Under the pieces are notes generated by a model. That model made no database searches and was not told where the DNA came from. It saw only the letters and a program-made list of their open reading frames with translations. Positions 7,450 to 15,377 of a stretch of 35,638 nt of DNA are shown here, piece by piece. How positions within the stretch are numbered: the first letter of the stretch is position 1; every line of letters begins with the position of its first letter. Source of the DNA: Kaiparowitsia sp041742695 (GTDB taxonomy: Bacteria; Cyanobacteriota; Cyanobacteriia; Elainellales; Elainellaceae); the NCBI GenBank assembly GCA_041742695.1, contig JBGTOF010000227.1, positions 1 to 35,638 of the forward strand. The letters run 5' to 3'. Made by a program: the position numbers and the translations under genes.

Positions 7450-7596
7450 GGGTGGTGTTGAACATTGGGTGTTGTTGTTGAGCGTTGAAACTCGTCCCAC
7501 AGATTGCCATTACACGGGCTTTGCGCTAGGCGCAGGCTGCTCACTGTGTGAATCATCGATCTATCACGTATCGATCAATTAATTGTAGGGGATAGT

Positions 7597-7627
7597 AAAA
7601 AAGCTGCTAACCCTAGGCTAGCAGCTT
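7597..7627 (-). terminator. Rho-independent terminator of rpsF
   Basis: AAGCTGCTA (7601-7609) and TAGCAGCTT (7619-7627) are perfect 9-bp arms. On the minus strand the stem runs into T6 (complement of 7597-7602). It lies 60 bp after the rpsF stop codon. Confidence 0.85.
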
Positions 7628-7687
7628 CTCTGGGGCTCCTGGCTGAATTAAATCAGAGAGGTGCCTGGTCACTGTCACAATAAGGAG

Positions 7688-7999
7688 CTATTCAGCGGCG
7701 ATCGCCTCTTCTACAACTTCTTCTGGCTTTACTGTAAGGTAGCGGATGACATCTTCACTCAGGCGCATGGCGCGTTCCATCGCGGCAATCACCGTTCCCT
7801 GTGCACTGTAGTTCATCTGCACGTAAACGCCCTCACGATGGTCATTGATTTCGTAGGCTAAACGGCGGCGACCCCGGAGTGTAATTTCAATATCTGTCGC
7901 CCCTTGCTCTTTAAGGAACGTTTCGTATTTACCGATAATTTGATCAATCTGGTCGTCACCCAAGTCTGGGCGAATGATATACATCGTTTCGTAAGCCAT
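7688..7999 (-). CDS. rpsF: 30S ribosomal protein S6
   Basis: S6 binds 16S rRNA with S18 in the central domain of the small subunit. The 103-residue protein is full length: MAYETMYIIRPDLGDDQI at the start, the RGRRRLAYEINDHREGVYV core, and a short acidic C-terminal tail (KPEEVVEEAIAAE). AAGGAGA lies 7 bp upstream of the ATG, a strong ribosome binding site. It stands alone with its own terminator at 7627-7597, without the rpsR or ssb neighbours common in other bacteria. Confidence 0.97.
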   Translation of the reverse strand: MAYETMYIIRPDLGDDQIDQIIGKYETFLKEQGATDIEITLRGRRRLAYEINDHREGVYVQMNYSAQGTVIAAMERAMRLSEDVIRYLTVKPEEVVEEAIAAE

Positions 8000-8703
8000 C
8001 CAATTTTCTCCTTTTGGACTAGTGGCTTCTTATATGGCGTAGCTGGTTGATGTGCAATGGCACAGATTCCGCAACTATGCCTGTGCAGAAGCAAGGATCT
8101 CTAATTTTAGCACTGTAGGTAGCGCATTTAGATATCTTTTCTAGGCTATGGCTGTAAGGTAGCCCAAAGGCTTCGGGCTGCTTTATGGCTGATCCCGCTG
8201 ATGCAGAGGTTTGGGTGCGATCGCCATTGCCTGCTTTTACAGCTGTGGCGATCGCACTATCGAATGGGCGATCGCTGTAGAGTATAGCCATGCAAGATGG
8301 AGTCGTCTTAGAATCTTGTTTCTAGAGCTACTGTCTAAGATCGTAATCGTTAGAACAGAACGAGCGCCTATGATGCTTTTGTGGTGTTGTCTTGGTCTAC
8401 TAAGTAGCCTATTAAGTAGAGAGATAGCGATGGATGCAGAAGCTTCTATGGCCTCGCCCATAGTGATGCGTCTCAGCAAATCCGATACTGTGAGTTCAAT
8501 CGTGTGGTTTAACTCCCTCAGCGTAGGGCTGAAACCACACCAAACTGCGTCACGGTTTGAGGAATTTGCCAAACTGATGGTCTAATTAGGTCGAGGTGGG
8601 GCAGCGTCGCGTTGCTGCATGTCTATAATCTTGGCCTAGATTCCTGCGTTGAGTGTTCTCTAAATCGGCTGTTGTTGAGTTAGTGAGGGGTAAGTGAGAG
8701 GTT
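8000..8703. other. Intergenic region between rpsF and the FAH-family gene
   Basis: About 700 bp with no supported gene. Three HIP1 octamers lie within 60 bp at about 8218-8278. A hairpin with perfect 9-bp arms GTGTGGTTT (8502-8510) and AAACCACAC (8532-8540), and an inner CCCT/AGGG pair, lies within it. Overlapping open frames on both strands (8211-8585 plus, 8237-8572 minus) have poor starts and no recognisable domain. The rpsF promoter must lie at its left end. Confidence 0.5.
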
Positions 8704-9534
8704 ATGGCGCAACGCTATGTCCGGGTTCAGACCAATTCGGGGCATTTATACTACGGCCTGCTGCTGCTAGATCATCGAGTGCAATTACTCGACGCGCCAC
8801 CGTGGCTCAAAGGGCAGCCGCTCGATCAGATGCTTGAACCCGATACCTATGATTTATTAGCCCCCTGTGCGCCGTCTAAGATTGTGGCGGTGGGGCGCAA
8901 TTATTTGAAGCACGCTGTCGAATTGGGGAATGAGGTGCCAGCAGAGCCCCTGCTATTCCTTAAACCCCCTACAACGGTGATTCCCGCTAATATGCCCATT
9001 CAATATCCGGCTCTATCGAATCGGGTGGATTATGAAGGGGAACTGGCGCTGGTGATGGGCGATCGCTGTGTAGACTGCACCCCCGAAACAGCGCGCACCA
9101 AAATCTGGGGTTACACCATTGCTAACGATGTCACCGCACGCGATTTGCAGCGCAGCGACGGCCAGTGGACTCGCGCTAAGGGCTTTGACACGTTTTGCCC
9201 ACTCGGGCCGTGGATTGTGCGGGAAGTCAACCCCAGCGCCACCCTGCAAACCTTTATTAACGATGATCCCAACCCGGTGCAATTCGCGTCCATTAGTGAT
9301 ATGACCTTTTCGCCAGAAGTGATTGTGGCCTATATCAGTCAAGTGATGACGCTATTGCCAGGAGACGTGGTGCTGACAGGAACACCGCAGGGCGTCGGGG
9401 GAATGCGGGTGGGCGATCGCATTCGAGTTGAAATTGAAGGCATTGGTAGTTTAGAAAATCTAGTCGAAGCTAGACAGACTAGTCCCCAAACTCTGACAGA
9501 GGCCGACCAGCCCGCTGAAACTGCAAACCCCTAG
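8704..9534 (+). CDS. Fumarylacetoacetate hydrolase (FAH) family protein
   Basis: This 276-residue protein belongs to the FAH superfamily of divalent-metal enzymes that cleave or tautomerise acylpyruvates and oxaloacetate. The metal ligands are visible: E111 and E113 in DYEGELALVMG and D142 in NDVTARDLQ. Other family motifs are RNYLKHAVELGNEVP near 65, KGFDTFCPLGPW near 159, and LLPGDVVLTGTPQGVG followed by GDRIRVEIEGIGSLEN. The fold covers residues about 1-250; the last 25 residues are a Thr/Ala/Pro-rich tail. It is probably an acylpyruvase (FAHD1-like), but the substrate cannot be read from sequence. A GAGAGG stretch lies unusually close (2 bp) to the ATG. A strong bidirectional terminator follows. 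Confidence 0.9.
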   Translation: MAQRYVRVQTNSGHLYYGLLLLDHRVQLLDAPPWLKGQPLDQMLEPDTYDLLAPCAPSKIVAVGRNYLKHAVELGNEVPAEPLLFLKPPTTVIPANMPIQYPALSNRVDYEGELALVMGDRCVDCTPETARTKIWGYTIANDVTARDLQRSDGQWTRAKGFDTFCPLGPWIVREVNPSATLQTFINDDPNPVQFASISDMTFSPEVIVAYISQVMTLLPGDVVLTGTPQGVGGMRVGDRIRVEIEGIGSLENLVEARQTSPQTLTEADQPAETANP

Positions 9535-9572
9535 CCGGAGCATTCGCAGAGCGGTCAGTAGGGTAAAAACGC

Positions 9573-9612
9573 AAATAAGGCGGCCATCTTAACTAAGATG
9601 GCCGCCTTATTT
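9573..9612. terminator. Bidirectional terminator between the FAH gene and tic20
   Basis: The 19-base arms at 9573-9591 and 9594-9612 are perfectly complementary around a 2-base centre. They begin AAATAAGG on the left and end CCTTATTT on the right. It separates two convergent genes and can serve both. Confidence 0.8.
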
Positions 9613-9673
9613 GTAGGGTAAGGGTGTCTCTAAGGAGTGTTGAATGGTATGTGAATCTGGGCGATCGCGCCTC

Positions 9674-10153
9674 TTACTGAACTTGGCTATGCACCACCTC
9701 AGACAAGCTGGGGATTTCTGCATAAACGCCGCGGACTGACTGCACCACCGCAAAAATGACCGCAGTCAAAATCGCCAAAAAGCCAACATTGTAGAATGTG
9801 TCGAGAACCAACCCAGAGCTCAAGATTGGCCTTAGCACCCAGTCCAGCAATATGCTGAAGAGAGAGCCCACAATGCCTAGCAGCAAAGCCTGCATCGTGT
9901 TAAAGCGAATGAAATGAGAAATGTTTGGGTTGCGAATCACCAACGCAAATAGACCAAAAAAGACAATTAGGCCAAAAAACGGAATCGTGTAATACAAAAG
10001 GAAAAGAGGCATCAATGGGGTGAATAAGAAGCTCAGCTCGGGCACCTGACGCATGAATGACCCCGCCAGTCTCATCCCGTCGATCAGGGGCAGCAGGTAT
10101 ACAAGGCAAGACAGAATTCGATCTTTGGGGGTAATGGTGCCGCGCCAGGTCAT
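9674..10153 (-). CDS. Tic20 family protein
   Basis: This 159-residue protein has four hydrophobic segments (about 15-30, 42-70, 85-108, 120-140) and matches the Tic20 family. Typical features are the start TITPKDRILSCLVYLLPLID, the motif FIRFNTMQALLLGIV in the middle, and a C-terminal VQSVRGVYAEIPSLSEVVHSQV. In chloroplasts Tic20 is a core subunit of the inner-envelope protein import channel. In cyanobacteria the homologue is a membrane protein of unsettled role. The ATG at 10153 is preceded by GAGAA. It is convergent with the FAH gene. Confidence 0.9.
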   Translation of the reverse strand: MTWRGTITPKDRILSCLVYLLPLIDGMRLAGSFMRQVPELSFLFTPLMPLFLLYYTIPFFGLIVFFGLFALVIRNPNISHFIRFNTMQALLLGIVGSLFSILLDWVLRPILSSGLVLDTFYNVGFLAILTAVIFAVVQSVRGVYAEIPSLSEVVHSQVQ

Positions 10154-10243
10154 GGTTTTCTCTCAGAACTTTGTGTTTGCAGGCAATTGGAGCGTGATTC
10201 TATATTTGACAGCGTAACTCTTATGTTGAAACGTAAGGCTCAC

Positions 10244-10278
10244 CGTTGTTATTGGATCTGGCTGATCCAATAACAACG
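10244..10278. repeat. 15-bp perfect inverted repeat, loop of 5
   Basis: CGTTGTTATTGGATC (10244-10258) pairs perfectly with GATCCAATAACAACG (10264-10278) around TGGCT. It lies in the 333-bp gap between the small Cys-rich gene (minus) and tic20 (minus). There is no T-run, so it could be a terminator-like hairpin for the upstream gene or an operator for tic20. The rest of the gap (10154-10486) shows nothing else; a 62-codon minus frame in it is not supported. Confidence 0.6.
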
Positions 10279-10486
10279 CTGGCTTCAAAGAGTGCGCTGG
10301 TTTTAAGCAAGCGACAGACCTAACAAGTCGGCAGACGCCTTCACGAGCCATCTCAGCAGATCAGAGCATTGAAATATAAGCCTAATCTAGGCCAACTTAG
10401 CCGTATATAAAGTATCGCAAACTCTCTGCGATGTTGCAGCGTCAAGTTACAAACGGCGGTTCAAGTGCGTGGCGTCGCTCTGCTCT

Positions 10487-10690
10487 TTACTGATCCCCAA
10501 TGTGGGCGATGCGGAACCCCATTTGGCACTCAAATTGCTCAGGCAGGGCGTCGATTAAAGGATTTAATGCTCGGCCACAGCGCAAGCGGCCCTGGTTCCA
10601 CCGGGGTTGCCCCTGTTGATCGGCCATGAGGCATCCTTGGCAAACCTGGTCTAACGGCACGATTTGGTTGTCTTGCAGAATAACTAGCAT
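10487..10690 (-). CDS. Small four-cysteine protein, conserved cyanobacterial type, function unknown
   Basis: The 67-residue protein starts MLVILQDNQIVPLDQVCQGC and contains four cysteines: C17 and C20 in VCQGC, one in LRCGRA and one in FECQMGF. Together they could form a metal or Fe-S site. It is soluble, with no signal peptide. I recall similar short proteins as conserved hypotheticals in cyanobacteria, but no function. The ATG at 10690 is preceded by GGGAGAA. It stands alone between tic20 and the Sua5/TsaC gene. Confidence 0.7.
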   Translation of the reverse strand: MLVILQDNQIVPLDQVCQGCLMADQQGQPRWNQGRLRCGRALNPLIDALPEQFECQMGFRIAHIGDQ

Positions 10691-11074
10691 GGTGATTCTC
10701 CCAGGGCGAAGCCGTCTTCATCCATCAGGAGGCCTATAACACCGGTGGCTTTAGGCGGGCGGTGGGCGGTTTCTTTTGCCCTTTATTCTATTGTATGTGG
10801 GGTTTTAGGTTAGATTGCCGCGCGCTTAACCTGGGTTAACCTTTGCGGTTGGTTTTATTATGACCGCTGTCTATGCTGATCGTCGCCCCTCTTCATAATG
10901 CGGATGATATTGATTCTGTAAGATTGCCGCAGGGTAGGAAGCTGGCCTCTCGTTCAGCACTGGGCTCTCACACTGCTTGGGTTGAGCAGGGTGGGGCCTG
11001 CTGCAAAATATTGTTTTGATGAACCTTTGTCGGGTGCAGCGTGTGCAAGCGCAATCGCGAGAGTTGCGCCCAGG
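10691..11074. other. Intergenic region upstream of the small Cys-rich gene
   Basis: About 380 bp between two minus-strand genes. I see no tRNA, no clear terminator and no open frame worth calling. The stretch 10915-10995 is GC-rich with short complementary segments and could encode a small RNA, but no known RNA family is recognisable by eye. Confidence 0.4.
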
Positions 11075-11713
11075 CTAAGTCTCAGTGCCCTTCAGCAGGG
11101 TGGGATCAACCTCCACTGCGCCTGACCGGAGGTAGCGCCACTGGCCGCCTTGCCATTGCAGCACCGTAGAGGGGACGTTGAGAGCAGTATGGGGCGATCG
11201 CTCTCCCAGCTCTAGTTGTTCCAATTCTGCTGGATGCAGCGTCAGGACTTGAGGAAATTCAGCGTTGATGGCGGCACTGGTAAGCAGCGGAGGTTCTCCG
11301 GTGCGGTTGACACTGGTAGTTGCGAGGGGGCCAGTGCGGGACAGTATCGTGCGGGCGAGCGCCCGGTTGGGCACACGAATGCCGATGGTCGTAGGGTTGA
11401 GGGGGTTGAGGGCTGGGGGCAGACGATCGCTCGCAGGCAGAACCAGCGTCAGCGCTCCAGGCCAATAGCGGTGGGCGATCGCCCGCCAGCACGCCATCTC
11501 TGCCGGGGTGCCCTGCACAAACGGCCATAGGTCTGCGGCCTCAGCCCCCATGAGAATGAGCGGCTTGGTATCGGGGCGCTGCTTGGCGTTAAAAATCAGC
11601 GCCGCATGATCTGGGGCAGAGGCTAACGCCGGAACGGTATCCGTAGGGAAGCTGATCAAGCGATCGCCCTGAGCAACAGCGGCAACCAGCGCAGTCAGTG
11701 AAACCTGAGTCAT
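11075..11713 (-). CDS. L-threonylcarbamoyladenylate synthase (Sua5/YciO/YrdC family)
   Basis: The enzyme makes threonylcarbamoyl-AMP from threonine, bicarbonate and ATP, the first step of the t6A modification of ANN-decoding tRNAs. The 212-residue protein has the YrdC features: PTDTVPALA near 24, the KQRPDTKPLILMG motif near 44-56, YWPGALTLVLPA near 84, IGIRVPN near 112 and TTSVNRTGEPP (SxN motif) near 131. The length fits the short TsaC/YrdC form without the Sua5 C-terminal domain. The ATG at 11713 fits the domain start. Confidence 0.9.
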   Translation of the reverse strand: MTQVSLTALVAAVAQGDRLISFPTDTVPALASAPDHAALIFNAKQRPDTKPLILMGAEAADLWPFVQGTPAEMACWRAIAHRYWPGALTLVLPASDRLPPALNPLNPTTIGIRVPNRALARTILSRTGPLATTSVNRTGEPPLLTSAAINAEFPQVLTLHPAELEQLELGERSPHTALNVPSTVLQWQGGQWRYLRSGAVEVDPTLLKGTET

Positions 11714-11783
11714 GGGTTAGTTCGGGGGTCGAGAGGCCTGCTACTATCTTTTCACGTCTCTTTTAGCGTTGTGCAGGGTTGGT

Positions 11784-12287
11784 ATGGAATCTAGCTCTCA
11801 AGACTCAGCTTCAGAGTGGGGCGTTTATGTTCGCACTCATATCGCTCAACAGCTCGACACCTACTGGCGACAGCGCCATATTGCCTATCAACAGGGAACC
11901 GATCAGCCTGAGAGGCTCAGCTTTGGGGATGCAGACGAGATAGGGGCGATCGCCCCTGCAACCCAACCCCTGCCTACGCCCGTACAAGCCGCCTATGATT
12001 ATTACGCCAACACAGTGATGGAGCGCGACTGGGGCTCAGTGACGCTGCACAGAACCACAGTAGACGAGCGCCGCTTGTTGATTGTAAGCGTGCAGACCGA
12101 TGGTGACGATGGGTGGGTTGAAGTTTTTGATCAGGCAGGCACCTGCCTCGGTGTAGGCCGCACCTATTTAGAACTGGTGGCTTGGGGCGATCCAGCTACC
12201 ATTCGCGCTCAGGTAGAAACAGGGGAACTGCCCCCCACTCTTACCCCCGATCAGAGCCTCTGGAGCCAATCTGACGATGGCGGATAG
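11784..12287 (+). CDS. Conserved hypothetical protein upstream of the PP2C gene
   Basis: This 167-residue soluble protein is not recognised. The ATG at 11784 is chosen because AGGG lies 7 bp upstream; an in-frame TTG at 11769 is less likely. The N-terminal half is helical and polar (VYVRTHIAQQLDTYWRQRHI) and the C-terminal half looks like a small beta-rich domain (LLIVSVQTDGDDGWVEVFD, then TCLGVGRTYLELVAW). There is no signal peptide or membrane segment. It is the first of four plus-strand genes leading into the phosphatase/CHAT-FHA block. The 172-bp gap to the next gene leaves co-transcription open. Confidence 0.7.
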   Translation: MESSSQDSASEWGVYVRTHIAQQLDTYWRQRHIAYQQGTDQPERLSFGDADEIGAIAPATQPLPTPVQAAYDYYANTVMERDWGSVTLHRTTVDERRLLIVSVQTDGDDGWVEVFDQAGTCLGVGRTYLELVAWGDPATIRAQVETGELPPTLTPDQSLWSQSDDGG

Positions 12288-12459
12288 AACAGGCTCAAGC
12301 CACCTAAGACAGAGGAATAAGACGGGCTTAGCAAATTGGGCAGAACCCGCCCATGCCATAAAAACGGCTGACCAACGCCGAGGGAGTCCTGAGATTCTCC
12401 TGTATCAGGCTGAGCCGAGTGAGCTATTCTGGTAAAGCCGCTATTGCCTAGAGCTGGCA

Positions 12460-15102
12460 ATGCCCCAACCGATGCTGTATTGCCCCAACCAATCGTGCCA
12501 AACGCCTAATTCGCCAACCCAGCGAACCTGCCAAACCTGTGGTGTGCCATTGCCCAAGCACTATGTATGGGGCGTGGGTGCGTTCCCTTCAGGGCTTGCA
12601 GCAGGGGCGATGGTCGCCAACCGCTATCTCTACCAGGGCGATCGCATCTTTTTGGATACGTTGCCAGGCTACTATCCCACGGCATCAGCGGATCGACTGC
12701 CGGAGTCATACCTCGCCTATCTGCGGCTGATACCCCAGCGGGTGCATGTGCCCCAAATTTATGATGCCGTGGTGCCTGATGCTGCAGCACCTGGGTCATT
12801 GTTGGTGTTGTTGGAAGGGGCGGCGGTCTGGATACCCGGCTCTGGCAAACTGGCATCGTCGGCATCATCGGCATTGGGTGACATGGAAGTAGTCTATCCA
12901 TTACCCGCGATTGCCCAAGATTGGCCCACCGCCTCGCCCCAACGTCAGCTCAACTGGCTCTGGCAAATGGCCAACCTATGGCAGCCCCTGAGTGTAGAAC
13001 AGGTTGCATCGACCCTGCTTAACCCAGAGCTGATTCGGGTCGAAGAGTCACTCGTGCGGCTGTTGGAACTGCAGCCGGATGAGCCTGGGGCGATCGCCAC
13101 GCTGCCAGACCTGGGCCGCCTGTGGCAACAGTGGGCAACCGCGGCTCACCCCACTGTCGCGGCAGAGGTGCAGCGCCTGAGTCAGGCGCTCGTCGATGGT
13201 AGCCTCTCCAGCGCAGCTCAGGTGATTGCGCAATTGGATCAGCACTTCCGGGCGATCGCCCCCTCCATTCCTTACACCATCTCTCTTGCGACTGCTACAG
13301 ACAAAGGCCCGACCCGCGCCCGCAACGAAGACGCCTGCTATCCCCCCAGCGGCACCGTCAGTCAGACGCTGCCAATGCAACTGGCAGAGGGATCCGCGCC
13401 CATGGTAATTGTCTGCGATGGCATTGGGGGACACCAAGGGGGCGATGTCGCATCTGGACTGGCGATCGCATCCATTCAGCAGCACGTGCAGCCGCTACCG
13501 CTGTCTAGCCTAGAACCCGACGCAATTCAGCACGCTTTGATGGAGGCGACCGCCGCTGCCAACAACCAGATTAGCCAGCGCAACGACAGTGAACAGCGAC
13601 AAGATCGCCAGCGCATGGGCACAACCCTAGTCATGGGTCTAGTGCGCCAGCACGAACTATATCTCGCCCATGTGGGCGACAGCCGCGCTTACTGGATTAC
13701 CCGCCGGGGCTGCCATCAAATCACCCTCGATGATGATGTGGCTACCCGCGAAGTGCGATTGGGCTATAGCCTGCACCGTGAAGCTCTACAGCATCCCAGC
13801 TCAGGATCACTGATTCAGGCTTTGGGGATGAACAATTCAACGCTGTTGCACCCGACGGTGCAGCGGTTTGTGCTAGATGAGGACTGCATTGTTCTGTTGT
13901 GCTCTGACGGTCTGAGTGATGGGGATCGGGTAGAGCAGTTTTGGGATGTGGAGTTGGCTCCGCTGCTGGCACCGCCTTCTGACGCTGGGTCAAGCGCTGA
14001 ACGGGAGGTTGATCTGGGCGTGGCGTGCCAACGCCTGGTTGACTTGGCCAATCGCCTCAACGGTCACGACAATGTGACCCTGGGTATTTTGCACTGCCAG
14101 GTAGAGGCCGCCCATCGGTCTACTCCGTCGCCCGTGACGGCGAACACAATAGCGCCCCATGCCCCGGCAGCTCTGCCTCAAGCAACCTGGATGCCCTCAG
14201 CCCACGCCCTCTCGGGTGAGGCCGATGCTGCCAGTGCCAAAACTCGGCGGGTGGCGCCTGCTGCATCACCCGCCCGGCGATCGCCCTTGCCGTCATTGGT
14301 AGGCGCGCTGCTGCTGGTATTAGCCCTGGGTGCAGGTGGGGTGTATCTGCTGTCGCGCTATGCGCCTGAGCGGCTAGATGCTTTGTTAGGGCGATCGCCC
14401 CGCCCCATGGCCTCTCCTGAGCCCGATCCGGATCCGGCTCAAGCGCTGCAGCCAGGTGCGCTCATTGAGCTAGGGCGCAGCGCCGATCCCACCGCGCCGC
14501 CTGTTGTCCTGTCGCCTCAACCTCCCTTTGCAACCTCTGCTGGCGTTCCTGCTGCTCCGGTTGCCGATCCATCCGATCCTGCCAATCTTCCTCGCCCGCC
14601 TTCTGTCGCCACGTTGCCAGATGACCCAGTGCCAGATGACCCAGTGCCAGAACTGCCCGCTGATACGCAACTGAATGCCCTCACCAAGCGAGTGCCTCCG
14701 GGTAGCATTTTGCAATTGGTGAGTCAGCAAGGCGTTCTGCCCGATCGCTGGCTACAGGTGCGAATCTGCTCCGTTGGAACAGAGCTGCTGATGCAGCCCG
14801 TGGGGACGACCCCGCCACTGGCCGAGCCCGCTGGGGCGAATTCAGCACCTGACTCTGCATTGAACGCGGAGCCTGACCCTCTTCTCTCACCAGAATCAGT
14901 GGTGCAGGCGGGCGAAGTGGGCTGGGTTGCAGAACCCATCCTTTCTACCCGATGGCGGCTAAACCAAAACCTGACGCCGGAACAACAGGGGCAATGTGCT
15001 ACTGCTCCCGTTCCTTCTGACGGGAATGCAACGCCCAGCCCCGCAGACCCCGCCAGCCCTCCAGAACCAAGTCCCGCTGAATCCTTAGAGCCGTTGGGGT
15101 AA
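12460..15102 (+). CDS. PP2C-type Ser/Thr phosphatase with 4-Cys zinc-ribbon N-terminus and membrane anchor
   Basis: The 880-residue protein has several parts. A zinc ribbon uses C8, C13, C24 and C27. Residues 35-260 form a conserved region whose layout recalls a degenerate kinase (ANRYLYQGDRIFLDTLPGYY, then LLVLLEG) but with no HRD or DFG motif. The PP2C domain (about 273-547) has RARNEDA at 286-292, CDGIGGH at 319-325, GTTL at 387-390, HVGDSR at 404-409, CSDGLSD at 481-487 and GHDNVT at 535-540, so the metal-binding aspartates are intact. A transmembrane helix follows at about 610-633, then a Pro/Ala-rich region and a folded-looking segment (GSILQLVSQQGVLPDRWLQV). It dephosphorylates phospho-Ser/Thr proteins, with the catalytic part predicted cytoplasmic. 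A 15-bp tandem duplication at 14616-14645 repeats PDDPV. A second ATG at 12472 is possible. Confidence 0.9.
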   Translation: MPQPMLYCPNQSCQTPNSPTQRTCQTCGVPLPKHYVWGVGAFPSGLAAGAMVANRYLYQGDRIFLDTLPGYYPTASADRLPESYLAYLRLIPQRVHVPQIYDAVVPDAAAPGSLLVLLEGAAVWIPGSGKLASSASSALGDMEVVYPLPAIAQDWPTASPQRQLNWLWQMANLWQPLSVEQVASTLLNPELIRVEESLVRLLELQPDEPGAIATLPDLGRLWQQWATAAHPTVAAEVQRLSQALVDGSLSSAAQVIAQLDQHFRAIAPSIPYTISLATATDKGPTRARNEDACYPPSGTVSQTLPMQLAEGSAPMVIVCDGIGGHQGGDVASGLAIASIQQHVQPLPLSSLEPDAIQHALMEATAAANNQISQRNDSEQRQDRQRMGTTLVMGLVRQHELYLAHVGDSRAYWITRRGCHQITLDDDVATREVRLGYSLHREALQHPSSGSLIQALGMNNSTLLHPTVQRFVLDEDCIVLLCSDGLSDGDRVEQFWDVELAPLLAPPSDAGSSAEREVDLGVACQRLVDLANRLNGHDNVTLGILHCQVEAAHRSTPSPVTANTIAPHAPAALPQATWMPSAHALSGEADAASAKTRRVAPAASPARRSPLPSLVGALLLVLALGAGGVYLLSRYAPERLDALLGRSPRPMASPEPDPDPAQALQPGALIELGRSADPTAPPVVLSPQPPFATSAGVPAAPVADPSDPANLPRPPSVATLPDDPVPDDPVPELPADTQLNALTKRVPPGSILQLVSQQGVLPDRWLQVRICSVGTELLMQPVGTTPPLAEPAGANSAPDSALNAEPDPLLSPESVVQAGEVGWVAEPILSTRWRLNQNLTPEQQGQCATAPVPSDGNATPSPADPASPPEPSPAESLEPLG

Positions 15103-15120
15103 GGTGACCTGCCCCAACGG
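15091..15120. terminator. Hairpin containing the PP2C stop codon
   Basis: CCGTTGGGG (15091-15099) and CCCCAACGG (15112-15120) are perfect 9-bp arms. The TAA stop (15100-15102) lies in the loop. There is no T-run, so it may be a weak terminator or an mRNA 3'-end stabiliser between the PP2C and CHAT-FHA genes. Confidence 0.45.
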
Positions 15121-15349
15121 TCTGATCCAAAGCCCCTCAAAATATCCCATTTAGAAATGCTGGGATTCTGAGGTTAGGTTGGGGCGTAGGAGGATAACCA
15201 GATAGACTAGATCCTGCACTGTCTCCTGAGTTGTGGCCCTGACTAGATAGAACGAAGGTTTGAGTCTGTTATGGGCGCGGCGATACGCCCCCAATGGAAC
15301 AGGCATAGCGCGGGCTTAAAAGTCTGTTTTGGATTAAGGGTGTTGCTGG

Positions 15350-15373
15350 TCAGTGTGGTGTTCAGTGTGGTGT
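15350..15373 (+). repeat. 12-bp tandem duplication in the leader of the CHAT-FHA gene
   Basis: TCAGTGTGGTGT occurs twice without a gap at 15350-15361 and 15362-15373, ending 4 bp before the ATG at 15378. It occupies the place where a ribosome binding site should be, and no purine-rich Shine-Dalgarno is visible. Confidence 0.7.
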
Positions 15374-15377
15374 ATTG

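Noticed and set aside
8211..8585. Overlapping open frames on both strands between rpsF and the FAH gene
   Set aside because: The plus frame starts at TTG without a ribosome binding site, neither translation shows a domain, and they overlap each other.
10915..10995. Possible signal recognition particle or 6S-like RNA in the spacer before the Sua5/TsaC gene
   Set aside because: Short complementary stretches exist, but no conserved loop sequence of either RNA is present.
12506..12901. Long minus-strand open frames inside the PP2C gene (also 13048-13485 and 14724-15140)
   Set aside because: They are antisense to a well-conserved coding region, have no recognisable domain, and arise from GC-rich codon use.
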